Shown: positions 1-8,033 of the stretch, one piece after another | Position numbering within the stretch: the first letter of the stretch is position 1 | Layout: each line of letters opens with the position of its first letter | Origin: Inhella proteolytica | GTDB lineage: Bacteria; Pseudomonadota; Gammaproteobacteria; Burkholderiales; Burkholderiaceae_C | NCBI RefSeq assembly: GCF_016093275.1 | Contig: NZ_JAEDAK010000006.1 | Coordinates: 226,938 to 290,937, forward strand | Reading direction: 5' to 3' | DNA: 64,000 nt | Program-made: the position numbers and the translations under genes | The notes under the pieces: generated by a model | What the model saw: only the letters and a program-made list of their open reading frames with translations | Told to the model about the DNA's origin: nothing | Database searches by the model: none

Positions 1-53
1 CCGAGGCGGCTCACGAGTTCCTGCAGGGCCTGCAGCACCCGCACTCCGGATAA
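1..53 (+). CDS. C-terminal fragment of an unidentified gene
   Basis: An open frame (codons from base 3) runs in from the left edge and stops at TAA 51-53, nine bases before the EIIA gene. Only about 16 residues are visible, ending in HPHSG. They carry no motif I can name. In Burkholderia and Ralstonia the gene before this PTS trio is often glutathione synthetase (gshB), so gshB is a context-based guess only. Confidence 0.4.
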   Translation, partial: EAAHEFLQGLQHPHSG

Positions 54-61
54 TCCCGGGC

Positions 62-448
62 ATGGTCCAGCTCCTTCTCGTGGCCCACGCTCCGCTGGCC
101 TCCGCGCTGGCGCAGGTGGCCCGGCACACCTACCCGGGCTGCAGCGCCCAGCTGCAAACCCTGGACATTCCGCCTGAATGGGACCTGCAGGCCGCAGAAG
201 CCGCCATTCGCGCGCTGTTGCCGACTGATCAGCCCGTGTTGCTGCTGGTGGATACGCCCGGCGCCACGCCCTGCAATGCCGCCCAGGCCGCGCTGGCCGG
301 CCGCACCGATGCCGCCCTGGTGCACGGCGTGAACGTGCCCATGCTCTGGCGCAGCCTGTGCTACGGCAGCCTGGGCCTGGCCGAGCTGGCGCAGCGCGCC
401 GTCGAGGGCGGTTTGCGCGGTGTCGGGCAAGCCCCGGGCGGCGCCTGA
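62..448 (+). CDS. PTS mannose-type EIIA domain protein
   Basis: Small cytoplasmic phosphocarrier of the mannose-family EIIA fold, 128 residues. His9 in the N-terminal VAHAPL motif is the expected phosphorylation site, following the first beta strand, and the LVDTPGATPCN segment (about residues 62-72) matches the conserved Asp-containing loop of ManX-type EIIA. It stands alone, without fused EIIB. HPr and EI follow within 30 nt, so EI would phosphorylate HPr and HPr would phosphorylate this protein. No EIIB or EIIC transporter gene is present here. In betaproteobacteria such truncated PTS sets are considered regulatory rather than sugar-importing; that role here is inference. Confidence 0.88.
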   Translation: MVQLLLVAHAPLASALAQVARHTYPGCSAQLQTLDIPPEWDLQAAEAAIRALLPTDQPVLLLVDTPGATPCNAAQAALAGRTDAALVHGVNVPMLWRSLCYGSLGLAELAQRAVEGGLRGVGQAPGGA

Positions 449-472
449 TTTGCAGCGGCTAATCTCGGGGGC

Positions 473-742
473 ATGCAGAAGTCGACCCTGAAGATCATCA
501 ACAAGCTGGGCCTGCACGCGCGTGCCTCCGCCAAGCTCACCAAACTGGCCGGCAGCTTCCGCTGCGAGGTCTTCCTGAGCCGCAATGGCCGGCGCGTGAA
601 TGCCAAAAGCATCATGGGCGTGATGATGCTGGCGGCAGGCATGGGCAGCGAGGTGGAGCTGGAGACCGAGGGCGAAGACGAGGCCCAGGCCCATGAGGCC
701 ATCGCCGCCCTGGTGGCCGACCGCTTCGGCGAAGGCGAGTAA
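473..742 (+). CDS. ptsH: Phosphocarrier protein HPr
   Basis: HPr of the phosphoenolpyruvate phosphotransferase system, 89 residues, the usual length. The active-site histidine is His15 in GLHARA. Ser46 in NAKSIMG is the position phosphorylated by HPr kinase in organisms that have one; no hprK lies in this window. HPr passes phosphate from EI, encoded 11 nt downstream, to EIIA, encoded 24 nt upstream. The three genes form one apparent operon. Confidence 0.97.
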   Translation: MQKSTLKIINKLGLHARASAKLTKLAGSFRCEVFLSRNGRRVNAKSIMGVMMLAAGMGSEVELETEGEDEAQAHEAIAALVADRFGEGE

Positions 743-753
743 GGACCGCGGCG

Positions 754-2502
754 ATGAGCTTTCAGGTCTTCGGCACGGCGGTTTCGCGCGGGGTGGCCAT
801 CGGGCGCGCCGTGCTGGTGGCCTCCAGCCGCCTGGATGTCGCGCACTACTTCGTCGATGAGGCGCAGGTGCCCGTTGAGGTGGCGCGCTGCCATGCCGCG
901 CGCGATCAGGTGGCCGAGGAGCTCACCCTGCTGCGCGACCAGCTGCCCCCCGACGCCCCGGCCGAGCTGGCCGCGCTGCTGGACGTGCACCTGATGCTGG
1001 TGCGCGACGAAGCGCTGGTGGACGCGGCCGTCGATTGGGTGCGCGAGCGCCACTACAACGCCGAATGGGCGCTCTCGGCCCAGCTCGAAGTGCTGGCGCG
1101 CCAGTTCGACGAGATGGAGGACGAGTACCTGCGCGAGCGCAAGGCTGACCTCGAACAGGTGGTGGAGCGCATGCTCTCGGTGCTGGCCCGCCAGGCCGAC
1201 CCGACCTTGGGCCTGGCGCCGCGCGACTTCGCCGGCGAGGACCCGCTGCTGCTGGTGGCGGCCGACATTTCGCCCGCCGACCTGCTGGGCTTTCGCGACG
1301 GCGTGTTCAAGGGCTTCATCACCGACATCGGCGGCAAGACCTCGCACACCGCCATCGTGGCGCGCAGCATGGACATCCCGGCCGTGGTGGGCACGCGCGA
1401 GGCCTCGCGCCTGATCCGCCAGGACGACTGGGTGGTGATCGACGGCGACGCCGGAGCCGTCATCGTCAACCCCTCGCCCATCGTGCTGGAGGAGTACCGC
1501 TTCCGCCAGCGCCAGAGCGAGCTGGAGCGCGCCCGGCTGGCCCGGCTGCGTCACACCCCGGCCGTCACGCTGGATGGCGAGGCGGTGCAGATGCACGCCA
1601 ACATCGAGCTGCCGGGCGACGCCAAGGCCGCACTCGCCGCCGGCGCCGAGGGCGTGGGCCTGTTCCGCTCCGAATTCCTCTTCATGGGCCGCGGCGGCCA
1701 GCTGCCCAGCGAGGAGGAGCAGTACGAGGCCTATCGCGAGGCCGTCGAGGCCATGCAGGGCCGGCCCGTCACCATCCGCACGGTGGACATCGGCGCCGAC
1801 AAGCCGCTCGACCGCGCGCCGGCCGGCGATGGCCGCTACGACCATGTGCTGAACCCGGCCCTGGGCCTGCGCGCCATCCGCTGGAGCCTGTCCGAGCCGG
1901 CGATGTTCCGCCAGCAGCTGCGCGCCATCTACCGCGCCAGCGCCCACGGCCCGGTGCGCCTGCTGCTGCCCATGGTGGCGCACATGAAAGAGCTGCGCCA
2001 GGTGCGCGACTGCATCACCCGCGTGCGTCAGCAGCTGGTGGACAACCAGCAGCCCACCGGCCAGGTGGAGCTGGGCGTGATGATCGAGATCCCGGCCGCG
2101 GCCCTGATCCTCGACGCGCTGCTGCCGTTGGTGGACTTCGTCTCCATCGGCACCAACGATCTGATCCAGTACACGCTGGCCATCGACCGCGCCGACGAAT
2201 CCGTCGCCCACCTCTACGACCCCTGGCACCCCGCCGTGATGCAGCTGCTTGCCACGGTCATCGGCGCCTGCCGCGCGCGCGGCAAGGGGGTGAGCGTGTG
2301 CGGCGAGATGGCCGGCGACGTCGCCTTCACCGACGCCCTGCTCGCCATGGGCCTGCGCAGCTTCTCCATGCACCCCTCGCAGATCGCCTTCGTCAAGCAG
2401 CGCATCCTGCGCGCCGACGCCAGCAAGCTGGCGGCCCAGCTGCCGCAGCTGCTGGGCGACGAAGACCCGGAGCGCGTGGCGAAGCGTTTGGGCTGGGCCT
2501 GA
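754..2502 (+). CDS. ptsI: PTS enzyme I (PEP-protein phosphotransferase)
   Basis: Autophosphorylates from phosphoenolpyruvate and donates the phosphate to HPr. The 582 residues match the family length (about 575). The N-terminal HPr-binding/phospho-His domain contains His198 in GGKTSHTAIVAR, the phosphorylated residue. The C-terminal PEP-binding barrel carries the GADKPL and FVSIGTNDLIQY segments and the active-site cysteine in VSVCGEMAGD. The start ATG lies 11 nt after ptsH. All catalytic landmarks are intact, so this is a working EI, not a degenerate copy. Confidence 0.97.
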   Translation: MSFQVFGTAVSRGVAIGRAVLVASSRLDVAHYFVDEAQVPVEVARCHAARDQVAEELTLLRDQLPPDAPAELAALLDVHLMLVRDEALVDAAVDWVRERHYNAEWALSAQLEVLARQFDEMEDEYLRERKADLEQVVERMLSVLARQADPTLGLAPRDFAGEDPLLLVAADISPADLLGFRDGVFKGFITDIGGKTSHTAIVARSMDIPAVVGTREASRLIRQDDWVVIDGDAGAVIVNPSPIVLEEYRFRQRQSELERARLARLRHTPAVTLDGEAVQMHANIELPGDAKAALAAGAEGVGLFRSEFLFMGRGGQLPSEEEQYEAYREAVEAMQGRPVTIRTVDIGADKPLDRAPAGDGRYDHVLNPALGLRAIRWSLSEPAMFRQQLRAIYRASAHGPVRLLLPMVAHMKELRQVRDCITRVRQQLVDNQQPTGQVELGVMIEIPAAALILDALLPLVDFVSIGTNDLIQYTLAIDRADESVAHLYDPWHPAVMQLLATVIGACRARGKGVSVCGEMAGDVAFTDALLAMGLRSFSMHPSQIAFVKQRILRADASKLAAQLPQLLGDEDPERVAKRLGWA

Positions 2503-2545
2503 GACCCTGGGGGGCTGAAGGCCGGGGCGGGGACAATCTCGTCCC

Positions 2546-4420
2546 ATGGCCCTCTTGTCTCTTACGAATGCCCATCTCGCCTTCGGGCATTGGCCGCTGC
2601 TGGACGCGGCGGAGTTCTCCCTCGAAACCGGCGAGCGCGTCGGTCTGATCGGCCGCAACGGCAGCGGCAAGAGCTCGCTGCTGAAGATCCTGGCCGGGCT
2701 GGAAAAGCTCGACGACGGGCTCTTGCAGCGCTCGCTCGAAACCCGCGTCGTCTATGTGCCGCAGGAGCCCGAGTTTGCGCCCGGCGCCACGGTCTTTGAA
2801 GCTGTCAGCGAGGGTGTGGCCGAGGCGCGTGACCTGCGCGCCCGTTTCGAGGCCCATGCCGAGGGTGAGGACCTGGACGCGCTGCAGACGCGGCTCGAAG
2901 CCCTGGGCGGCTGGACCTGGGAGCAGCGCGTGGCCGAGAGCCTGCAGCGCCTCGGGCTGGAGGGTGAGCGCCGCGTTGAGGAGCTTTCCGGTGGCCTGAA
3001 GAAGCGCGTGGCGCTGGCGCGGGCCCTGGTGGCCCAGCCCGATGTGCTGCTGCTGGACGAGCCCACCAACCACCTGGACCTGGATGCCATCCTCTGGCTC
3101 GAAGGGTTGCTGCGCGAGTTCCCCGGCAGCCTGCTCGTCATCACGCACGACCGCGCCTTCCTGGACGCCGTGTGCACCCGCATCGTCGAGTTGGACCGCG
3201 GCCAGCTGCGCGGCTACCCGGGCAACTTTGCCGCCTTCGAGGCCGCCAAGCAGCGCGAGCTGGAGGCCGAGGCCCTGGCCAACGCCCGCTTCGACAAGCT
3301 GCTGGCCCAGGAAGAGGTGTGGATCCGCAAGGGCGTGGAGGCGCGCCGCACCCGCTCGGTGGCGCGCGTGGCGCGCCTGGTCAAGTTGCGTGAGGAGCAT
3401 GCGCAGCGCCGCAATGTGCAGGGCAAGGCCCAGCTCAAGGTGGATGCCGGCGAAAGCAGCGGCAAGCTGGTGGCCGAGCTGGTGGAGGTGACCAAGGGCT
3501 TTGCCGGTGCGCCGCCGGTGGTCAAGAACCTCTCGGCCGTGTTCATGCGGGGCGACAAGGTCGGCCTGGTGGGCCCGAACGGCGCCGGCAAGACCACCCT
3601 GCTGAAGCTGATCCTGGGCGAGCTGCAGCCCGACAGCGGCAGCGTGCGCACCGGCACCAAGATCCAGGTCGCGCACTTCGACCAGATGCGCGCCGGCCTG
3701 AACCTGGACGCCACGCTGGCCGACACCATCAGCCCCGGCTCGGAATGGATCGAGATCGGCGAGCAGCGCCAGCATGTGATGACCTACCTGCAGAACTTCC
3801 TGTTCGCGCCGCAGCGCGCCAACAGCCCGGTGCGCACGCTGTCGGGGGGCGAGCGCAACCGCCTGCTGCTGGCGCGCCTGTTCGCCCGGCCCGCCAATGT
3901 GCTGGTGCTGGACGAGCCGACCAACGACCTGGATGTCGAGACGCTGGACTTGCTGGAGGAGCTGCTGATCGACTACGCCGGCACGGTCTTCCTCGTCAGC
4001 CACGACCGCCGCTTCCTCGACCGCGTCGTCACCAGCACCCTGGTGGCCGAAGGGCAGGGCGTGTGGCGCGAGTACGAGGGCGGGGTGGAGGACTGGCTGG
4101 CGCAGAGCCAGCGTGCCCGCGCCGCGGCCCAGGCCGCGGCCGCCCCCAAGGCGGAAGCCGCCAAGCCCGCCCCGGCGCCGCGCAGCGAGGGCCCGGCACT
4201 GAAGCGCAAGCTCAGCTACAAGGAACAGCGCGAGCTGGAGGCGCTGCCGGCGCAGATCGAGGCCCTGGAAAAGGAACAGGCCGAACTGAACGCCCTGATG
4301 AACGGCAGCGAGCTCTACACCCAGGGGGCCGAGCGCATCAGCCAGGTGACGGCGCGGGCGGCGGCCATTGATGAGGAATTGATGGCGCTGCTGGAGCGCT
4401 GGACCGCGCTCAGCGACTGA
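2546..4420 (+). CDS. uup: ABC-F ATPase, Uup-like
   Basis: Soluble protein with two ABC ATPase domains and no membrane segments, 624 residues. Walker A motifs are GRNGSGKS (near residue 40) and GPNGAGKT (near residue 350). Two LSGG-type signatures and Walker B LLDEPTNHLD/VLDEPTNDLD follow in order, so both sites look active. The linker between the domains is charged. After an Ala/Pro-rich spacer the last 75 residues form a predicted coiled coil (YKEQRELEALPAQIEALEKE), which is typical of Uup and less so of EttA. ABC-F proteins act on ribosomes; Uup is also linked to DNA-repair intermediates and transposon excision. The 3' end overlaps the opposite-strand response regulator by 11 nt. Confidence 0.9.
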   Translation: MALLSLTNAHLAFGHWPLLDAAEFSLETGERVGLIGRNGSGKSSLLKILAGLEKLDDGLLQRSLETRVVYVPQEPEFAPGATVFEAVSEGVAEARDLRARFEAHAEGEDLDALQTRLEALGGWTWEQRVAESLQRLGLEGERRVEELSGGLKKRVALARALVAQPDVLLLDEPTNHLDLDAILWLEGLLREFPGSLLVITHDRAFLDAVCTRIVELDRGQLRGYPGNFAAFEAAKQRELEAEALANARFDKLLAQEEVWIRKGVEARRTRSVARVARLVKLREEHAQRRNVQGKAQLKVDAGESSGKLVAELVEVTKGFAGAPPVVKNLSAVFMRGDKVGLVGPNGAGKTTLLKLILGELQPDSGSVRTGTKIQVAHFDQMRAGLNLDATLADTISPGSEWIEIGEQRQHVMTYLQNFLFAPQRANSPVRTLSGGERNRLLLARLFARPANVLVLDEPTNDLDVETLDLLEELLIDYAGTVFLVSHDRRFLDRVVTSTLVAEGQGVWREYEGGVEDWLAQSQRARAAAQAAAAPKAEAAKPAPAPRSEGPALKRKLSYKEQRELEALPAQIEALEKEQAELNALMNGSELYTQGAERISQVTARAAAIDEELMALLERWTALSD

Positions 4421-5039
4421 CCTTGTCCGCCGGCACGAAGCCGGCCACGCCCTCCAGCTGCAGCAGCTGCTCGCCGTGGCGGATCACCACCGCGGCGATC
4501 TTGCGCCGCTGCCCGCCGTGCTGGACCCACTCGCCGGGCTTGAAGGGCTTGGGCAGGGGCATGGGGGGCAGTTCGATGCGCCGGCCGGCGCGCGCATCCA
4601 GCCGGCCCTGGCTTTGCTGGGCCAGGCGGGCCGCCAGCTCGGGGCGTTCGCGGGCCATCCAGTCCAGGCTGGCCTGCAGGGTGTCGCGCAGCTGCTCGGG
4701 GCTGAAGGGTTTGGCCAGCACGAACTGGGCGTTCAGGGCCTGGGCGCGGGCCTTCAGTTCGGGGCTGAGCTCAAAGCCCGTCAGGCCCAGGCGGCAGTGC
4801 GGGTGGCGGGCACGCAGCTGGGCGTAGAGCTCCAGCCCGTCCGGGGTCTGCTTGGCGAAGGCGTCGGTGCAGAGGAAGTCGGGCGCCCAGCCCTCGGCCT
4901 GCTGCAGAGCCTCGGCCGGTGTGGCCGCAAAGCGCAGCTGCTCGGGGGCAAAACCAAAGCCGCCGAGCAGGCGCTGCGCAAACTGGCGCACGCCTTGGAG
5001 CGGATCGACGACGAGGAAGCGCAGGGCGGGGGCGGCCAT
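4410..5039 (-). CDS. Response regulator with C-terminal beta domain
   Basis: CheY-like receiver domain (residues 5-125) followed by a small C-terminal domain, 209 residues. The phosphoacceptor is Asp59 (FLCTD). Asp12, Thr87 (LTG) and Lys110 (LAKPF) occupy the other conserved receiver positions, so phosphorylation is plausible. The tail (about 160-209) has a pattern like KOW/SH3 barrels: GEWVQHGGQRRKIAAVV and FVPADKVSR. It contains no helix-turn-helix, GGDEF or enzymatic output motif. No histidine kinase is adjacent. The stop overlaps the end of uup tail to tail. The output is unknown. Confidence 0.8.
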   Translation of the reverse strand: MAAPALRFLVVDPLQGVRQFAQRLLGGFGFAPEQLRFAATPAEALQQAEGWAPDFLCTDAFAKQTPDGLELYAQLRARHPHCRLGLTGFELSPELKARAQALNAQFVLAKPFSPEQLRDTLQASLDWMARERPELAARLAQQSQGRLDARAGRRIELPPMPLPKPFKPGEWVQHGGQRRKIAAVVIRHGEQLLQLEGVAGFVPADKVSR

Positions 5040-5130
5040 GGTGGGAACTCCGATCGAGTTCCATTATTCGGAGCGCGGTTGGGCTCCGCCTTGCGTTGGG
5101 CCAAGCCCGGGTGGTCTGCCGGGGTATCGC

Positions 5131-6522
5131 TCAGGCCAGCGACGCACGCGTGCGCGCCAGGGCGGCCCAGAACTTGGCGTCCTGCGAGCAGGCGAAGTTC
5201 ACGCGGATGTGCGGGCCGCTGCGCCGGCTGGGGCTGAAAAGCAGTTCGGGCGCGCAAGCAAAGCCTTCCAGCAGCATGCGCTGGGTCAGGCGCTCGCTGT
5301 CCACGCCGGTGTCCAGCCAGCCGAACAGGCCCTGGGGTGGGGCGGCGAAGGCAAAGCCATGCTGGCCGGCCAGGCGGGCGCAGCGGGCGCGCGCCGCTTC
5401 CAGGCGCTGCTGCACGCGCTCCACCTGGCGGCGCAGCGCGCCGCGCGCCAGCACGCCGGCCAGCGCGCGCTCCAGCAGCGCCGAGGTGCAGAGCTCGTGC
5501 ACCAGCTTGCGTTCGCCCAGGCGGGCGATCAGATCCGGCCGGCCGGTGACGTAGCCGACGCGCAGGCCCGCGCCCAGCACCTTGGCAAAGCCGCTCACGT
5601 ACAGGGTGCGGCGCAGGCCATCCAGTGCGGCCAGGCGCGGGCTGTGGGCGGGCGCGAAGGCGGCGTAGGTGTCGTCCTCGACGATCAGCACCTCGCCCCC
5701 CTCGCACAGGCGCAGCACCTCGTAGGCCTGGGCCAGGTTCAGGCAATGCCCGGTGGGGTTGTGCAGCACCGAGACGGTGACGTAGAGCCGCGGCCGGTGC
5801 TCGCGGATCAGCTGCGCCATCTGCTCCAGGTCTGGCCCCTGCGCGCCGCGCCGCACGGGCAGCAGACGCAGGCCGGCCAGCACCAGGCGGGCGTACTCGA
5901 TCGGCCAGCCGGGCTCGTCCACCAGCACCGCATCGCCCGGCTGGGTCAGCTCGTGGGCGATCAGGTCGAGCGCCTGGGTCGCGCCCACCGTGGTGAGGAT
6001 CTGCTCGGCATCGCTGGCGATGCCGATCTCGGCCAGGCGCTGCGCCAGCACCTGCCGCAGCTCGGGGTCGCCCGCCGGGTCGGCATAGCGCAGCAGCAGG
6101 CCTTCCTGGCCGGGGGCCAGCGCGGCGCGCAGCGCCTGGCGCAGCGGCGCGGCGTCCAGCCAGCTCTGCGGCAGGGTGCCGTGGGCGGGCGAGTCCTGGT
6201 GCTCGGAGCGCAGCAGGTTGCGGATCAGCGTCATGGCGTCAAACGGCGCCGGGCCGCTGGCGGCGCGGGCCGTGCCGGTCGGCGCGGGCCGGGGCGCGGG
6301 TTTGGCGTCGCGCACGTAGAAGCCGCGCTGGCGGCGCGCCTCCACCAGCCCTTGGGCCTGCAGGCGGTCGTAGGCGGCCACCACGGTGTAGGGGCTGAGC
6401 CCGTGCAGGCGCGCGGCCTCGCGCACCGAGGGCAGGCGGGCGCCGGGCAGCAGCAGGCGTTGGTCGATGCGCTGCGCCAGGTCCGCCGCCAGGCCTTCGG
6501 CCAGGCCCACTGTGTTGGTCAT
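5131..6522 (-). CDS. MocR-family GntR/aminotransferase-type transcriptional regulator
   Basis: Fusion of an N-terminal GntR winged helix (about residues 5-72, with LPSVREAARLHGLSPYTV as recognition region) to a class I aminotransferase-like domain. The PLP-binding lysine is Lys314 in SGFAKVLGAG, and HNPTGH and VEDDTY are the usual cofactor-pocket segments. The start is taken at MTNTVG; an in-frame ATG 33 nt upstream would run into the divergent promoter region. MocR regulators bind PLP and often control a neighbouring divergent gene; here that is the LysE-type exporter 114 nt away. An amino acid or PLP adduct as effector is inference. Confidence 0.9.
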   Translation of the reverse strand: MTNTVGLAEGLAADLAQRIDQRLLLPGARLPSVREAARLHGLSPYTVVAAYDRLQAQGLVEARRQRGFYVRDAKPAPRPAPTGTARAASGPAPFDAMTLIRNLLRSEHQDSPAHGTLPQSWLDAAPLRQALRAALAPGQEGLLLRYADPAGDPELRQVLAQRLAEIGIASDAEQILTTVGATQALDLIAHELTQPGDAVLVDEPGWPIEYARLVLAGLRLLPVRRGAQGPDLEQMAQLIREHRPRLYVTVSVLHNPTGHCLNLAQAYEVLRLCEGGEVLIVEDDTYAAFAPAHSPRLAALDGLRRTLYVSGFAKVLGAGLRVGYVTGRPDLIARLGERKLVHELCTSALLERALAGVLARGALRRQVERVQQRLEAARARCARLAGQHGFAFAAPPQGLFGWLDTGVDSERLTQRMLLEGFACAPELLFSPSRRSGPHIRVNFACSQDAKFWAALARTRASLA

Positions 6523-6636
6523 GATCCCGATACAGATTGGCTGTGTGTGGCGCAAAGTGTATTGGTGCTGTGCTGGATTGTCCGCCCAGAATCAGGCCTC
6601 ACACCGCTTCCGCCCTGGCGCAGAAAGCACGACGCG
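6523..6636. promoter_or_regulatory. Divergent MocR/LysE regulatory region
   Basis: The 114 nt between the divergent starts hold repeated ATTGG-centred words in the same orientation: ATTGGCTGTG at 6536-6545 and ATTGGTGCTGTG at 6561-6572, 25 nt apart, plus GGATTG at 6575-6580. Direct repeats spaced by about two helical turns are the usual kind of MocR operator. I cannot place a convincing -35/-10 pair. Confidence 0.4.
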
Positions 6637-7248
6637 ATGACGATGGAAATCCTGCTGGCCTTTGCCCTGTTTGCCGGGGTGTCCTCGATCACCCCGGGGC
6701 CGAACAACCTGATGCTGCTGAGCTCGGGCCTGAACTTCGGCTTCCGGGCCTCGATTCCCCATGTGCTGGGCATCTCCATCGGCTTCGCCTTCATGCTGGT
6801 GGCGGTGGGCCTGGGCCTGGCACTGGCGTTCGAGCGCTGGCCCCTGCTGTACCAGTTGCTGAAGATTGCCGGCGTGGCCTATCTGCTGTGGCTGGCCTGG
6901 GGGCTGGCGAGCGCGGGCAGCCTTTCGCTGGACCGGCGCGCGGGGGCGCCCAAGCCCATGGGCTTCTGGGCCGCCGCGGCCTTTCAATGGGTCAATCCCA
7001 AGGCCTGGGTGATGGGCGTCTCGGCCTTTGCCACCTACATGCCGGCGCAGGGCCTGTCCTCGGTGCTGTTGACGGCCACCTTGTTCGCGCTCATCAACCT
7101 GCCCTCGGTGGCCGCTTGGGCGCTGTGCGGCAGCCAGCTGCGCCATTGGCTGGCCGAGCCGGCGCGGCAGCGGATGTTCAACCGGGTGATGGCGGCCCTG
7201 CTGGTGCTCAGCCTGCTGCCGCTGCTGCTCGAAGGGAAGGGCGCATGA
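6637..7248 (+). CDS. LysE/RhtB-family amino-acid exporter
   Basis: Inner-membrane exporter, 203 residues with about six hydrophobic segments. The family signature ITPGPNN at residues 18-24 follows the first membrane helix. QWVNPKAW near residue 112 is the second conserved block. The start is ATG 6637 (MTMEIL); a second ATG lies two codons on. The gene is divergent from the MocR regulator, and its stop overlaps the start of the racemase gene (ATGA). An amino acid or derivative is the likely substrate; which one cannot be read from sequence. Confidence 0.88.
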   Translation: MTMEILLAFALFAGVSSITPGPNNLMLLSSGLNFGFRASIPHVLGISIGFAFMLVAVGLGLALAFERWPLLYQLLKIAGVAYLLWLAWGLASAGSLSLDRRAGAPKPMGFWAAAAFQWVNPKAWVMGVSAFATYMPAQGLSSVLLTATLFALINLPSVAAWALCGSQLRHWLAEPARQRMFNRVMAALLVLSLLPLLLEGKGA

Positions 7249-8033
7249 GTTCGAGACTGCTGGGCTTGCTGGGCGGCATGAGCTGGGTCTCCAGCGCCCA
7301 GCTCTATACGCAGATCAATCAGGGCGTGGCCGCGCGCCGGGGCGGCCTGCACAGCGCGGCCCTGCTGCTGCACAGCGTGGACTTCGCGCCGCTTGCGGTG
7401 GCGCAGGCGGCCGGCGATTGGGCGGCGATTGCCCGCCAGCTGGGCGAGGCCGGCGCCGGCCTGCGCCGCGCCGGTGCGCAGGCCCTGCTGCTGGCTACCA
7501 ACACCATGCACGCGGTGGCGGACGAGATCGAGCAGCGCGCCGAGCTGCCGCTGCTGCACCTGGTGGACATCACCGCCGCCGCCCTGCGCCAGCACGGCGT
7601 GCGCAGCGTCGGCCTGCTCGGCACGCGTTTCACCATGGAGCTGCCCTTCTACGCCGAGCGCCTGGCGCGCCATGGCATTGCGCTGCGGGTGCCGGATGAC
7701 GCCGGCCGCGCCGCCGTGCACCGCTGCATCTATGAGGAGCTCTGCCAGGACCGCGTGACGCCGGCCGCCACGGCGCTGCTGCGCGAGCAGGTGCAGGCCC
7801 TGGCGGCCGCCGGCGCCCAGGCCGTGGTGCTGGGCTGCACCGAACTGAGCCTGGCCCTGCCCGCCAGCGCCCCCGTGGCCCTGCCCTTGTTCGACAGCAC
7901 GGCGCTGCAGGCCGCCGCGGCCGTGGACTGGCTGTGCGGGGTGGCCCCCACGCATCACCCGACCGAGCGGTCGGCCGCCGCCGGCGCCATCGCACAATCC
8001 ACCCCTTGCCTTACCAACCGGCCCCTGACATGA
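7245..8033 (+). CDS. Aspartate/glutamate-family amino-acid racemase (YgeA type)
   Basis: Cofactor-independent racemase, 262 residues. The first catalytic position is Thr85 in LATNTMH and the second is Cys198 in VVLGCTEL. This Thr/Cys pair instead of Cys/Cys matches E. coli YgeA, a broad-spectrum amino-acid racemase. The start ATG overlaps the exporter stop (ATGA). About 30 extra residues at the C terminus (after DWLCGV) look disordered and overlap the next gene start, so the true stop is clear but the tail is probably non-functional. Located between an amino-acid exporter and an aminotransferase, it likely acts in D-amino-acid turnover or export. Confidence 0.85.
   Translation: MSSRLLGLLGGMSWVSSAQLYTQINQGVAARRGGLHSAALLLHSVDFAPLAVAQAAGDWAAIARQLGEAGAGLRRAGAQALLLATNTMHAVADEIEQRAELPLLHLVDITAAALRQHGVRSVGLLGTRFTMELPFYAERLARHGIALRVPDDAGRAAVHRCIYEELCQDRVTPAATALLREQVQALAAAGAQAVVLGCTELSLALPASAPVALPLFDSTALQAAAAVDWLCGVAPTHHPTERSAAAGAIAQSTPCLTNRPLT

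Noticed and set aside
361..4003. Long minus-strand open frames opposite ptsI and uup
   Set aside because: Arg/Ala/Gly/His-rich composition without motifs; antisense shadows of GC-rich coding DNA over genes with clear families.
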